A DNA stretch of 12,012 nt from an uncultured Bacilli bacterium (lineage in GTDB: Bacteria; Bacillota_I; Bacilli_A; RFN20; CAG-449). The stretch is from contig CANQDY010000028.1 in the NCBI GenBank assembly GCA_947593895.1, forward strand, positions 1-12,012. The letters run 5' to 3'. The notes beneath the pieces are model-generated. The model was given only the letters and a program-made list of their open reading frames with translations, made no database searches and had not been told where the DNA came from. The position numbers and the translations under genes are program-made. Below are positions 1 through 6,124 of the stretch, one piece after another; the stretch's first letter is position 1; every line of letters begins with the position of its first letter.

Positions 1-1
1 A

Positions 2-628
2 ACATATGGAGAACAAGATAAAATGCCTCTTACTGAAGAAAGTCCAACTCATCCAACATCAGTATATGGTGAAACAAAATTAATGATGGAAACTATTATG
101 AAGTGGTGTGATCAATGCATTGGAATTAAATATGTATCACTTCGTTATTTTAACGCAGCAGGCGCTAGTGGAGATGGTGAATTAGGTGAAGATCATAATC
201 CTGAAACACATTTAATTCCATTGATTCTTCAAGTTCCATTAAATAAACGCAAGCATATCAATATTTTTGGTAACGATTATCCAACTCGTGATGGAACCTG
301 CATTCGTGATTATATTCATGTTGAAGATTTAGCCTCTGCTCATGTTAAATCAATTAAATATTTATTAGATGGTAATAATTCTAATATCTTTAATCTTGGT
401 TCTGGAAATGGTCAAAGCGTAAATGAAATGATTTCTACTGCGGAAAAAATTGTTGGAAAGGAAATCAAAAAAGAATATGTTGAAAGAAGACCAGGTGATC
501 CAGCAGTTTTAATTGCTTCAAATAAAAAAGCTAAAGAAGTGTTAGGTTGGAGTAATGAAAAGACATTAGAGGATATTATTTCTAATGCGTATATTTTTCA
601 TATTAAACATCCAAATGGATTGAAATAA
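2..628 (+). CDS. galE: UDP-glucose 4-epimerase, 3' part (5' end outside window)
   Basis: GalE interconverts UDP-glucose and UDP-galactose with bound NAD in the cytoplasm. It feeds galactose use (Leloir pathway) or supplies UDP-galactose for envelope sugars. The frame is open from base 2, with TYGEQ before the first internal ATG at 23, so the gene enters from the left and that ATG is not the start. The extended SDR catalytic pair of the YxxxK motif is the Tyr at 65-67 and the Lys at 77-79 (VYGETK). Further GalE hallmarks follow in order: LRYFNAAGA, NPETHLIP, the sugar-binding stretch around NIFGNDYPTRDGTCIRDYIH, then HVEDLA, FNLGSGNG, RPGDPA and LGW near the end. About 209 residues of the usual roughly 330 are present; the N-terminal NAD-binding Rossmann part is missing. 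The stop is TAA at 626-628. No downstream co-directional gene exists, so galE is the last or only gene of its unit. Confidence 0.96.
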   Translation, partial: TYGEQDKMPLTEESPTHPTSVYGETKLMMETIMKWCDQCIGIKYVSLRYFNAAGASGDGELGEDHNPETHLIPLILQVPLNKRKHINIFGNDYPTRDGTCIRDYIHVEDLASAHVKSIKYLLDGNNSNIFNLGSGNGQSVNEMISTAEKIVGKEIKKEYVERRPGDPAVLIASNKKAKEVLGWSNEKTLEDIISNAYIFHIKHPNGLK

Positions 629-700
629 AAATTGATTATTTAATCTCTATAGTTAATTCTTTTAATTTTAATTTATAATTGGAAAATTTAATTGCTTGAA

Positions 701-730
701 AATAAAAAACTTAAGCAAAAGCTTAAGTTT
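701..730 (-). terminator. Rho-independent terminator for the minus-strand membrane operon
   Basis: AAACTTAAGC at 707-716 and GCTTAAGTTT at 721-730 form a perfect 10-bp stem with an AAAA loop (717-720) in + orientation. Read on the minus strand, the stem is followed by a run of six T including the stem end, then ATTTTC, which fits a U-tract. On the + strand the stem is followed by AAAATC, so it would be a poor terminator for galE. It lies about 210 bases past the last stop codon of the minus-strand operon. The stem has only two G/C pairs per arm, so strength is uncertain. Confidence 0.6.
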
Positions 731-749
731 AAAATCATCAAGTTGGATA

Positions 750-781
750 GTTCTAATTGGAGGTTAAATTCCAATTAGAAC
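750..781. repeat. 12-bp perfect inverted repeat, hairpin without U-tract
   Basis: GTTCTAATTGGA at 750-761 and TCCAATTAGAAC at 770-781 are exact reverse complements separated by 8 bases. This is the longest uninterrupted stem in the gap. Neither strand has a clear run of T directly after it (AGAGGTATTATTTC on +, TATCCAACTT on -), so a simple terminator is not the best reading. It may be an RNA-stabilising hairpin, an operator, or part of a small RNA. Confidence 0.55.
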
Positions 782-832
782 AGAGGTATTATTTCTTTAT
801 TCAAACATAAAGTTTTAAAGTTGAAATAGTTT

Positions 833-899
833 AAGTATTAAGTTTTAATTTGGATGATAAGAAATCTTATAACAATCCGTATTTCTTAATACTTTTTAA
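833..899. repeat. Long-range inverted repeat enclosing a small hairpin, followed by T5
   Basis: AAGTATTAAG at 833-842 pairs exactly with CTTAATACTT at 885-894. The 42 enclosed bases contain ATAAG/CTTAT (857-861 and 866-870, loop AAAT). On the + strand the outer stem runs into a T5 tract (893-897), so it might act as a weak galE terminator, or as the upper part of a structured 3' flank of the minus operon. Arms this AT-rich can arise by chance, so support is modest. Confidence 0.35.
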
Positions 900-936
900 A
901 ATTGTATGCTTTAAAATTAGAAAATGTAAACATTTT

Positions 937-1635
937 TTATGATTCTTCTTTTATCATTTTTTTCATTTCATCACTTGGTTCTTTAATATGGGTGCTTTTT
1001 GCTTTCATTTTTGCTTCTTTTAATGCATTGAGATCCTTTTTAAAATAAGAATTTGAAACTGAAATGGATCTAATGTTTCTTGCTAAAAAGAAAGTGGAAC
1101 AGATAATAAAATGGATTGAACTATAAATAATTCCAATATCAAATATGTAGGTAATCCACGCATCAATTCGATTAAAGTAGAAAACCGGTGATTGAATAAT
1201 TTTTGGCCATCTGGCTAAAGCGGGAATAAAGCCAAGAAGTAATTCACCGCAATTGGACCAGTCAAGCTTAAATAGTAATTTGGAATTATATTTTTTAATG
1301 AAAGAAACATCAAATCCAGCGACACATAGATAGAGGAGTAAAACAAATAATGATAAAATTAAAAAGAAAACTGGAATGCGAGATTCAAAATAAAACTTTC
1401 TTCGATTCTTTTCCCAAGATACCTTTCTAAAATGTTTCTTATCAATAATTACATTTGCATCTAGTAGATCATACATTGAATTATCGACATAATCTGCTTT
1501 TTTGCTCAAAATATATTTTATTAATTTGACTAGATATCCAAATAGAACTAAAAGAATAATCAGTACTAAACAAAGAGCAATTAGAACTCGTTTATCCGAT
1601 TCGGAAAGTTTGATTAAAAAATATATGCTATTCAT
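937..1635 (-). CDS. Unrecognised three-helix membrane protein, 232 aa
   Basis: I do not recognise this family. The chosen start is the ATG at 1635-1633. It overlaps the stop of the upstream gene (ATGAATAG) and has GAGGA at 1648-1644 nine bases upstream; ATGs at 1644 and 1662 lie too close to or before that ribosome binding site. Hydrophobic stretches at about residues 17-39, 87-110 and 160-184 predict three membrane helices. Between the first two is a basic, polar loop (about 43-86, rich in Lys/Arg, with a WEKNRRKFYFESR segment). Between the second and third lies a segment with Trp, Cys and Pro (WSNCGELLLGFIPALARWP). The C-terminal tail (about 186-232) is polar and Lys-rich and is probably cytoplasmic. 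It is last of three co-directional membrane genes and is translationally coupled to the 153-aa gene, so the two proteins may act together. No catalytic motif is visible. Confidence 0.72.
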   Translation of the reverse strand: MNSIYFLIKLSESDKRVLIALCLVLIILLVLFGYLVKLIKYILSKKADYVDNSMYDLLDANVIIDKKHFRKVSWEKNRRKFYFESRIPVFFLILSLFVLLLYLCVAGFDVSFIKKYNSKLLFKLDWSNCGELLLGFIPALARWPKIIQSPVFYFNRIDAWITYIFDIGIIYSSIHFIICSTFFLARNIRSISVSNSYFKKDLNALKEAKMKAKSTHIKEPSDEMKKMIKEES

Positions 1636-2089
1636 TTTCTTCATCCTCAATTTTGCCATCATTGCTATCTTTTAAATTTTCTGGTTCGCTGATTTCGATT
1701 GTATTATCAATTGAATGTGAAACTTGATTTTGAATTGGATTAGGACCCATTTGCACGGATTTTAATACGCCTTTTTCATCAGTTTGAATAATAATAGGCT
1801 GAACTACAGTGGTATTGTTTTTTTCAATAACTGACTGAGATTGAACTTGGATAGAATTTTTTACTTCTTCTTCTTGATCAAGTTGCTTAATATGCATTTT
1901 AGCTAGTTTATCAATTTTCATTTCTTCTTTCATATCATCTCCGGAAAAGAACATAATCACTCTTTTTCCAAGCATAAAAAAGAAAACAAATAATGAGTAA
2001 ACTGCATAACCGACAACAATAATTAAAAGAAGCGGGGATAATATTAAATATAATAATCCTTGACCACATGTTTTTAAAAAATCAAACAT
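1628..2089 (-). CDS. Small membrane protein with a long acidic/polar cytoplasmic tail, 153 aa
   Basis: I do not recognise this family. Residues about 10-40 are strongly hydrophobic (LLYLILSPLLLIIVVGYAVY, then LFVFFFMLG), giving one long or two short membrane segments, followed by KR and a polar chain. The remaining roughly 110 residues are hydrophilic, with a charged stretch near 53-77, a Gln/Val/Ile-rich middle, and a very acidic C-terminus (EPENLKDSNDGKIEDEENE). Much of this tail looks disordered. The start ATG at 2089-2087 has AGAGGAG at 2105-2099 upstream at good spacing. An earlier ATG at 2093 meets TGA after three codons and is not a gene start. Its last codons overlap the start of the following 232-aa membrane gene by eight bases, which points to translational coupling and perhaps a shared complex. 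It lies 33 bases after the 305-aa membrane gene. Confidence 0.7.
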   Translation of the reverse strand: MFDFLKTCGQGLLYLILSPLLLIIVVGYAVYSLFVFFFMLGKRVIMFFSGDDMKEEMKIDKLAKMHIKQLDQEEEVKNSIQVQSQSVIEKNNTTVVQPIIIQTDEKGVLKSVQMGPNPIQNQVSHSIDNTIEISEPENLKDSNDGKIEDEENE

Positions 2090-2122
2090 TCATTAGTTCT
2101 CCTCTAGAATATTTTACCTATT

Positions 2123-3040
2123 TTAGTCGATTTTATCAAATAATGTCGAATTAATTTTGCTTTTCTTGATTACTTTTTGATAAAAGACAATATATAACGA
2201 AATCAGTACTTGGCTAAATAGAGGTAGGAGAAATAAATATGGTCGATAGTTTAATGGGATATAACCAAATATAATCATAATTCCAATTAGTGAAATAAAG
2301 TACAAAGGCAATTGTAAAATTAAGATTTTTTTTCTTTGGTAGAAAGAAAAGTTATAATAAGCAAGTACAACTCCAAAATATAAACTGAATCCAACAAGTA
2401 ATAATCCAACTTTTTGATAGAAAAACATGACTATTATCGAACTTAAAATTGAAACACATTCAATTACAATACTAATTACAAAATGATTCTTTTTTTCATT
2501 AAAAATATAGTCCAATTTTTTAAGTTCAGAAGTAATAATAAGGTAACTTAAGCTTGCTTCAACTAACGATAACATAAATAAGAATACAAAATATCCATCA
2601 TCAAAAACTTCTTCGTTCAATTTTAGAATTTGAGAGGTTGTTTTTATTATATCTATTTGATAAATTGCATTTACTAAATATGTTGCAACAATTTGAAATA
2701 TTAATAGGCAAAGAGAATTAATAAAAATTATGTAGTAACCTTGAATATAAAGTTTTATTAATTTTCCAAATACGATTCCAGAAAGAAGTGAGGGAATTAC
2801 ATTGAAAAGAGCTATTTGAAAGTCAATGCAAGAAATCAAAAATGTTGATAAAAAATAAATTAATGAATATTTAAAGTTTACTTTTACTGCAACAAGAGAA
2901 GCGCATAATGGCAAAACTAGTATTAAAAATAAACCGATATCGTTACTAAAAAAGGTGATTAAAATCAGTACAATGGAAATTGCACTCATAATTGATGAAA
3001 ATGTTAGTGCTTTAGTTTTATCAAAATCTTGGGTTTGCAT
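2123..3040 (-). CDS. Polytopic membrane protein resembling DUF2232 (YybS-like), 305 aa
   Basis: The protein is highly hydrophobic with about nine or ten predicted helices (roughly 12-32, 36-53, 58-72, 80-93, 103-125, 148-170, 185-208, 211-230, 239-260 and 266-287). The N-terminal pattern of a charged start, KTKALTFSSIMSA and then a long hydrophobic helix, together with the length near 300 aa, is like the DUF2232/YybS family and, more distantly, S components of ECF vitamin transporters. The family has no firmly known function; a substrate-binding or transport role would be inference. The start ATG at 3040-3038 has AAGGTGA at 3051-3045, five bases away, and is well placed after a possible extended -10. 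It is the first gene of a three-gene minus-strand operon and is divergent from a small thioredoxin-like gene. In Bacillus, yybS sits by rpsR/rplI genes; that context is absent here. The family assignment is by resemblance only. Confidence 0.72.
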   Translation of the reverse strand: MQTQDFDKTKALTFSSIMSAISIVLILITFFSNDIGLFLILVLPLCASLVAVKVNFKYSLIYFLSTFLISCIDFQIALFNVIPSLLSGIVFGKLIKLYIQGYYIIFINSLCLLIFQIVATYLVNAIYQIDIIKTTSQILKLNEEVFDDGYFVFLFMLSLVEASLSYLIITSELKKLDYIFNEKKNHFVISIVIECVSILSSIIVMFFYQKVGLLLVGFSLYFGVVLAYYNFSFYQRKKILILQLPLYFISLIGIMIIFGYIPLNYRPYLFLLPLFSQVLISLYIVFYQKVIKKSKINSTLFDKID

Positions 3041-3044
3041 TTAA

Positions 3045-3069
3045 TCACCTTGCTAAAATTATTTTATCA
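3045..3069 (-). promoter_or_regulatory. Probable extended -10 promoter and ribosome binding site for the membrane operon
   Basis: On the minus strand TGATAAAAT (3069-3061) matches an extended -10 (TGn plus TAAAAT). It lies about 20 bases before AAGGTGA (3051-3045) and the ATG at 3040. No good -35 is seen at 17 bases, which is acceptable for an extended -10 promoter. The resulting leader would be only about 15-20 bases. Confidence 0.5.
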
Positions 3070-3110
3070 CATTTTTTATTTTTTTCACTTTTATTTGCAA
3101 TAAATATATT

Positions 3111-3115
3111 GGTGA
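3111..3115 (+). promoter_or_regulatory. Ribosome binding site that sets the start of the thioredoxin-like gene
   Basis: GGTGA at 3111-3115 lies five bases before ATG 3121. In-frame TTG (3109) and GTG (3112) codons overlap this site and so are unlikely starts. Confidence 0.5.
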
Positions 3116-3120
3116 ATAAA

Positions 3121-3531
3121 ATGTGGATGTTTATTAGAATATTAATTTGTTTGTTTGAGGTATTACATTACATAATTGGAATTACTGATAGTCATAAAAA
3201 AGAATTATGTTATATAAATATTCAAGAGATATTTCTAATCAATAAAGATAATTATTATGTAATTTTTTTTCTTCCTGATTGTATGAGTTGTTTGACTCTC
3301 AATGAATATTTAGAAAATAGTTTTTCCCATCTTGATTTATTTTATTTGATTGATATCAGTGATTATGAATATACAAATAATTTAATGCAAAAAAATAATG
3401 TTGGGGTTTCTTGCTATACTGATATTCAAATAAATAGTGCACCAACATTATTGCTTATAAAATCAAAAATAATTATTTATCAAGTTGAGGGATTGGAATC
3501 AATTCATAGTTATCTTGAAGAGCAATTTTAA
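3121..3531 (+). CDS. Membrane-anchored thioredoxin-like protein, 136 aa
   Basis: The ATG at 3121 is preferred because GGTGA lies five bases before it. Residues about 4-21 are hydrophobic and look like a signal anchor or uncleaved signal sequence, since no clear cleavage site follows. The body has the pattern of a thioredoxin fold: a beta strand (YYVIFFLP, 45-52) runs straight into a CxxC active site, C54-M-S-C57, and later comes S-A-P-T-L (106-110), where P108 sits at the expected position of the cis-proline before the next strand (LLLIKSKIIIYQ) and C-terminal helix. An extra Cys is at 98. The domain of about 100 residues is typical in length. A thiol-disulfide oxidoreductase role is likely; direction (oxidase, reductase) and side of the membrane are unknown because flanking charges are ambiguous. 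It is a single gene, divergent from the membrane-protein operon and followed by the pcrA promoter. The overall sequence is unlike TrxA. Confidence 0.68.
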   Translation: MWMFIRILICLFEVLHYIIGITDSHKKELCYINIQEIFLINKDNYYVIFFLPDCMSCLTLNEYLENSFSHLDLFYLIDISDYEYTNNLMQKNNVGVSCYTDIQINSAPTLLLIKSKIIIYQVEGLESIHSYLEEQF

Positions 3532-3549
3532 ATTATAATTTAAAATTTA

Positions 3550-3604
3550 TTAAAACTAACCATAGTCCATGCTATAATTTTAAATGCGTATAAATTGGGG
3601 AAAG
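3550..3604 (+). promoter_or_regulatory. Extended -10 promoter and ribosome binding site for the pcrA-gatCAB operon
   Basis: TGCTATAAT at 3570-3578 is a perfect TATAAT with the TGn extension. TTAAAA at 3550-3555 is a 4/6 match to the -35 box at 17-base spacing. Transcription would start near 3585, leaving a leader of about 27 bases with GGGGAAAG at 3597-3604, seven bases before the pcrA ATG at 3612. This is the clearest promoter in the window and the only convincing one before the seven-gene run. Confidence 0.75.
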
Positions 3605-3611
3605 CAAGAAT

Positions 3612-5819
3612 ATGGATTTTAGTTCACTATTAAATGAAGATCAATTAAAAGGTGTTGTCACCTCAAGTCAATATGTCAGAGTAATCGCTGGAGCTGGTTC
3701 AGGAAAAACCCGAGTTTTAACTTATCGCATAGCTCATTTGATAATTAATTGTAATGTTTTACCACATCAAATTCTTGCTGTGACTTTTACAAATAGAGCG
3801 GCAAAAGAAATCAAAGAAAGAGTTAACAAACTTATTGATAACCCTAATAATAATTTTAATATGTACTTAGGTACAATACATTCTTGGTGTGCGATGTTTT
3901 TACGCAAAGAAATTAAAGTACTTGGTTATCCATCTAATTTTACTATTCTTGATGAAGAAGATCAGCTTGCAGTTATGAAAGAAATCTTTGTAAAACATGG
4001 ATATCCTAAATCTGATCCGGCAATAAAGACGTGTTTGAATTGGATTGGATCTAAAAAGACTGATGGATTTGAATATGAAGATTTAAAAGATAAAGATTAC
4101 CCAAATAGTGAAATAAAGAGATTTGTTAAATATTATGGCGAGTATACAGAAATATTAAAACAAAGAAATTCACTTGATTTTGATGATTTGTTATTAAAAA
4201 GTATTGATATTTTATCAAACTTTCCATTAATTAGAGAAAAGTATTGTCGTTATATTAGATATATCTTAGTTGATGAATTTCAAGATATTAACGATGTTCA
4301 ATTTAATTTAATTTGCTTATTAATGGATGCAGGCACTTCACTTTATGTTGTCGGTGATCCTGATCAAACAATATATACTTGGCGAGGAGCTAATAATCGA
4401 ATCATATTGAATTTAGAAGAGAGTTTAAAAGAAATAAATTCTAAAGAAAAATTAGAAACGATTATGCTGATAAAAAATTATCGTTCGACAAAAATGATTC
4501 TTGATTGTGCAAATAATTTAATTGTAAATAATATGGAAAGAGTCAAAAAAGATTTGATTCCAGTTAACAATTCCGGAGAGATAGTTGATTTTTTTAATGC
4601 TCGAACCGCAAAAGAAGAAACCCATCATATTGTATCAACAATTTTAGAATTACATAAATTTAAAAATATTAAATATAAAGATATTGTTGTATTATATCGC
4701 GCTAATTATTTGACTAGAGAACTTGAATCAACTTTATTAAGTTATCGAGTACCATACAAAGTTTATGGTGGCATGAAGTTCTTCCAACGTCGAGAAATTA
4801 AAGATTTATTAGCTTACTTCAGATTAATTATAAATGATTTGGATGATACTGCTTTTGACCGAATAATTAATGTTCCCCGAAGAGGAATTGGCCCATTAAC
4901 AATTGATAAAATCAGCACCATGGCTGAGGAAAATGGTCAAACAAAATTTTCCTATATTTGTGAGAATTTAAATGATGCGCCTTTTACTACTAAACAAAGA
5001 GCGTTAGTTACCTCTTTAGTTTCAGGAATAAAACAAATCAGAAATGAAATAAATAGTAATTCTCCATCATTTGTTCAAAGTTTATATGATTTTATTAATT
5101 TAAAATTAGGATATTTTGATTATTTAAAGGAAGATGATGAATCAAAATATGATGAAAGAAAAGAAAATATCGAAGAATTATTTTCTTCGTTAAAAAATCA
5201 ATTAGATGGGAATCAAGATTTATCATTTGAAGAGTTTGTTAATTCAGCGATGCTTCAATCATCACAGGATGAAGTAAATGAAGGTGATTATGTTTCATTA
5301 ATGACGGTTCACACTGCTAAGGGACTGGAATATGACTATGTATTCGTTTATTCTTTAGGTCAAGGTATTTTCCCATCGTTAAGATCAATTACGGAATCAA
5401 GAAAAGGAATTGAAGAAGAACGTCGTTTAGCTTATGTAGCGTTTACAAGGGCAAAGAAAAAACTTTATCTTTCTTCAAATCAGGATTATTCATTTACAAC
5501 TCAAGGTCCGCTTAGTCCTTCACAATTTATCAAAGAAGCAGGAATAAAGATTGGACAAGAAACTCCATATAATATTGATATTAGTTCTTTTAAACCTCAA
5601 GGTTTTGTTAAAAAAGATATTACTCCAAAACCACATAATGATATGCGATTAACAAATGGCATAAAAGACTGGAAAATTGGAGATAAAGTTGTACATGAAA
5701 AATTTGGAGAAGGGGTTGTAGTTGGGATTATTTCTCAATTAATTGAAGTAAAGTTTAATGATTCCAGATTAGGTAAGAAAACATTTTTAGGATCACATAT
5801 ATCAATTAAAAGAATTTAG
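3612..5819 (+). CDS. pcrA: ATP-dependent 3'-5' DNA helicase PcrA (UvrD/Rep family)
   Basis: PcrA is the essential superfamily 1A helicase of Firmicutes; it unwinds DNA 3' to 5' in repair and plasmid replication, removes RecA, and contacts RNA polymerase. All motifs are present: LNEDQ with the Q-motif Gln at 11, Walker A AGAGSGKT (26-33), motif Ia VTFTNRAAKE (57-66), TIHSW (88-92), Walker B VDEFQD (220-225), motif III GDPDQTIYTWRGA (248-260), motif IV NYRST (289-293), YGGMKFFQRREIKD (385-398), motif V TVHTAKGLEYDYVF (565-578) and motif VI YVAFTRAKKKLYL (608-620). The C-terminal GDKVVHEKFGEGVVV (690-704) plus FNDSRLGKKTFLG is the Tudor-like domain that in PcrA binds RNA polymerase. The length of 735 aa is normal. 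The start ATG follows GGGGAAAG. It leads the operon; its TAG stop is embedded in the gatC ribosome binding site. ligA, commonly next to pcrA in Bacilli, is not between it and gatC. Confidence 0.97.
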   Translation: MDFSSLLNEDQLKGVVTSSQYVRVIAGAGSGKTRVLTYRIAHLIINCNVLPHQILAVTFTNRAAKEIKERVNKLIDNPNNNFNMYLGTIHSWCAMFLRKEIKVLGYPSNFTILDEEDQLAVMKEIFVKHGYPKSDPAIKTCLNWIGSKKTDGFEYEDLKDKDYPNSEIKRFVKYYGEYTEILKQRNSLDFDDLLLKSIDILSNFPLIREKYCRYIRYILVDEFQDINDVQFNLICLLMDAGTSLYVVGDPDQTIYTWRGANNRIILNLEESLKEINSKEKLETIMLIKNYRSTKMILDCANNLIVNNMERVKKDLIPVNNSGEIVDFFNARTAKEETHHIVSTILELHKFKNIKYKDIVVLYRANYLTRELESTLLSYRVPYKVYGGMKFFQRREIKDLLAYFRLIINDLDDTAFDRIINVPRRGIGPLTIDKISTMAEENGQTKFSYICENLNDAPFTTKQRALVTSLVSGIKQIRNEINSNSPSFVQSLYDFINLKLGYFDYLKEDDESKYDERKENIEELFSSLKNQLDGNQDLSFEEFVNSAMLQSSQDEVNEGDYVSLMTVHTAKGLEYDYVFVYSLGQGIFPSLRSITESRKGIEEERRLAYVAFTRAKKKLYLSSNQDYSFTTQGPLSPSQFIKEAGIKIGQETPYNIDISSFKPQGFVKKDITPKPHNDMRLTNGIKDWKIGDKVVHEKFGEGVVVGIISQLIEVKFNDSRLGKKTFLGSHISIKRI

Positions 5820-5824
5820 GAGGG
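5818..5824 (+). promoter_or_regulatory. gatC ribosome binding site overlapping the pcrA stop
   Basis: AGGAGGG at 5818-5824 shares its AG with the pcrA TAG stop (5817-5819) and lies just before ATG 5828. Ribosomes ending pcrA would sit on the gatC initiation site, which suggests coupled translation. Confidence 0.7.
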
Positions 5825-5827
5825 AAT

Positions 5828-6124
5828 ATGCTTAAATACGATTTAGAGATAATAAAAAAGTGCGCAAACAATTTGATGTTTGATATGTCGGAAAAAGAGT
5901 ATCAAGTTCTGTTAAAAGAATTTGAAATTATTACTAAACAAATGGAATTACTTGGAGAAATTGAAGGATTAAATGATGTAACTCCAATGACTTTTCCGTT
6001 TGATGTTTATACTTCGTACCTTCGCGAGGATGCTGAAGGAGAGTGCTTAGAAAAAGAAGAAGTTCTTATGAACGCAAAAGATGTTTTAGATGGTCAAATT
6101 AAACTTCCAAAGGTGGTGGGTTAG
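5828..6124 (+). CDS. gatC: Asp-tRNA(Asn)/Glu-tRNA(Gln) amidotransferase subunit C
   Basis: GatC is the small subunit that wraps round GatA and holds GatA and GatB together in the cytoplasmic GatCAB complex. That complex amidates misacylated Glu-tRNA(Gln) and/or Asp-tRNA(Asn). The length of 98 aa is normal. Family features are the N-terminal two-helix part with SEKEYQVLLKEFEII (21-35), the middle VTPMTFP (51-57), the LRED motif (65-68), and the C-terminal EEVLMNAKD (77-85) followed by KLPKVV (92-97). It starts eight bases after pcrA, and its TAG stop abuts the gatA ATG directly. The usual Leu-Ala-Arg-Leu pattern early in the protein is diverged here (CANNLMFDM). The assignment is secure from the C-terminal motifs and the gatA/gatB neighbours. 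Confidence 0.95.
   Translation: MLKYDLEIIKKCANNLMFDMSEKEYQVLLKEFEIITKQMELLGEIEGLNDVTPMTFPFDVYTSYLREDAEGECLEKEEVLMNAKDVLDGQIKLPKVVG

Larger units (their letters stand above)
629..936. other. Gene-free convergent intergenic region with several inverted repeats
   Basis: This 308-base gap lies between the 3' ends of galE (+) and the minus-strand membrane operon. No convincing coding frame was seen. It holds a 10-bp perfect inverted repeat at 707-730, a 12-bp perfect inverted repeat at 750-781, a 10-bp long-range repeat at 833-842/885-894 enclosing a 5-bp hairpin at 857-870, and a short 7-bp palindrome at 921-936. The first has a U-tract only when read on the minus strand. The others are described separately. 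The stretch could be a structured 3' untranslated region of the minus-strand operon, terminators serving both converging units, or a small RNA; the sequence alone does not decide. Confidence 0.6.

Noticed and set aside
921..936. Short hairpin AAAATGT/ACATTTT directly after the stop of the 232-aa membrane gene
   Set aside because: Only seven mostly A/T pairs with a two-base loop; the stronger candidate terminator is at 707-730.
1636..1662. Earlier ATGs at 1662 and 1644 as starts of the 232-aa membrane gene
   Set aside because: GAGGA at 1648-1644 is correctly spaced only for the ATG at 1635; the other two overlap or precede it.
3041..3120. A + strand promoter for the thioredoxin-like gene
   Set aside because: TATATT at 3105-3110 would place the transcript start past the ribosome binding site, and no other paired -35/-10 was convincing, so none is called.
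3524..3547. 11-bp A/T-only palindrome over the stop codon of the thioredoxin-like gene
   Set aside because: The stem has no G/C pairs and is followed by only a short T run. In DNA this AT-rich such palindromes are expected by chance, and the stem would be too weak for a terminator call.
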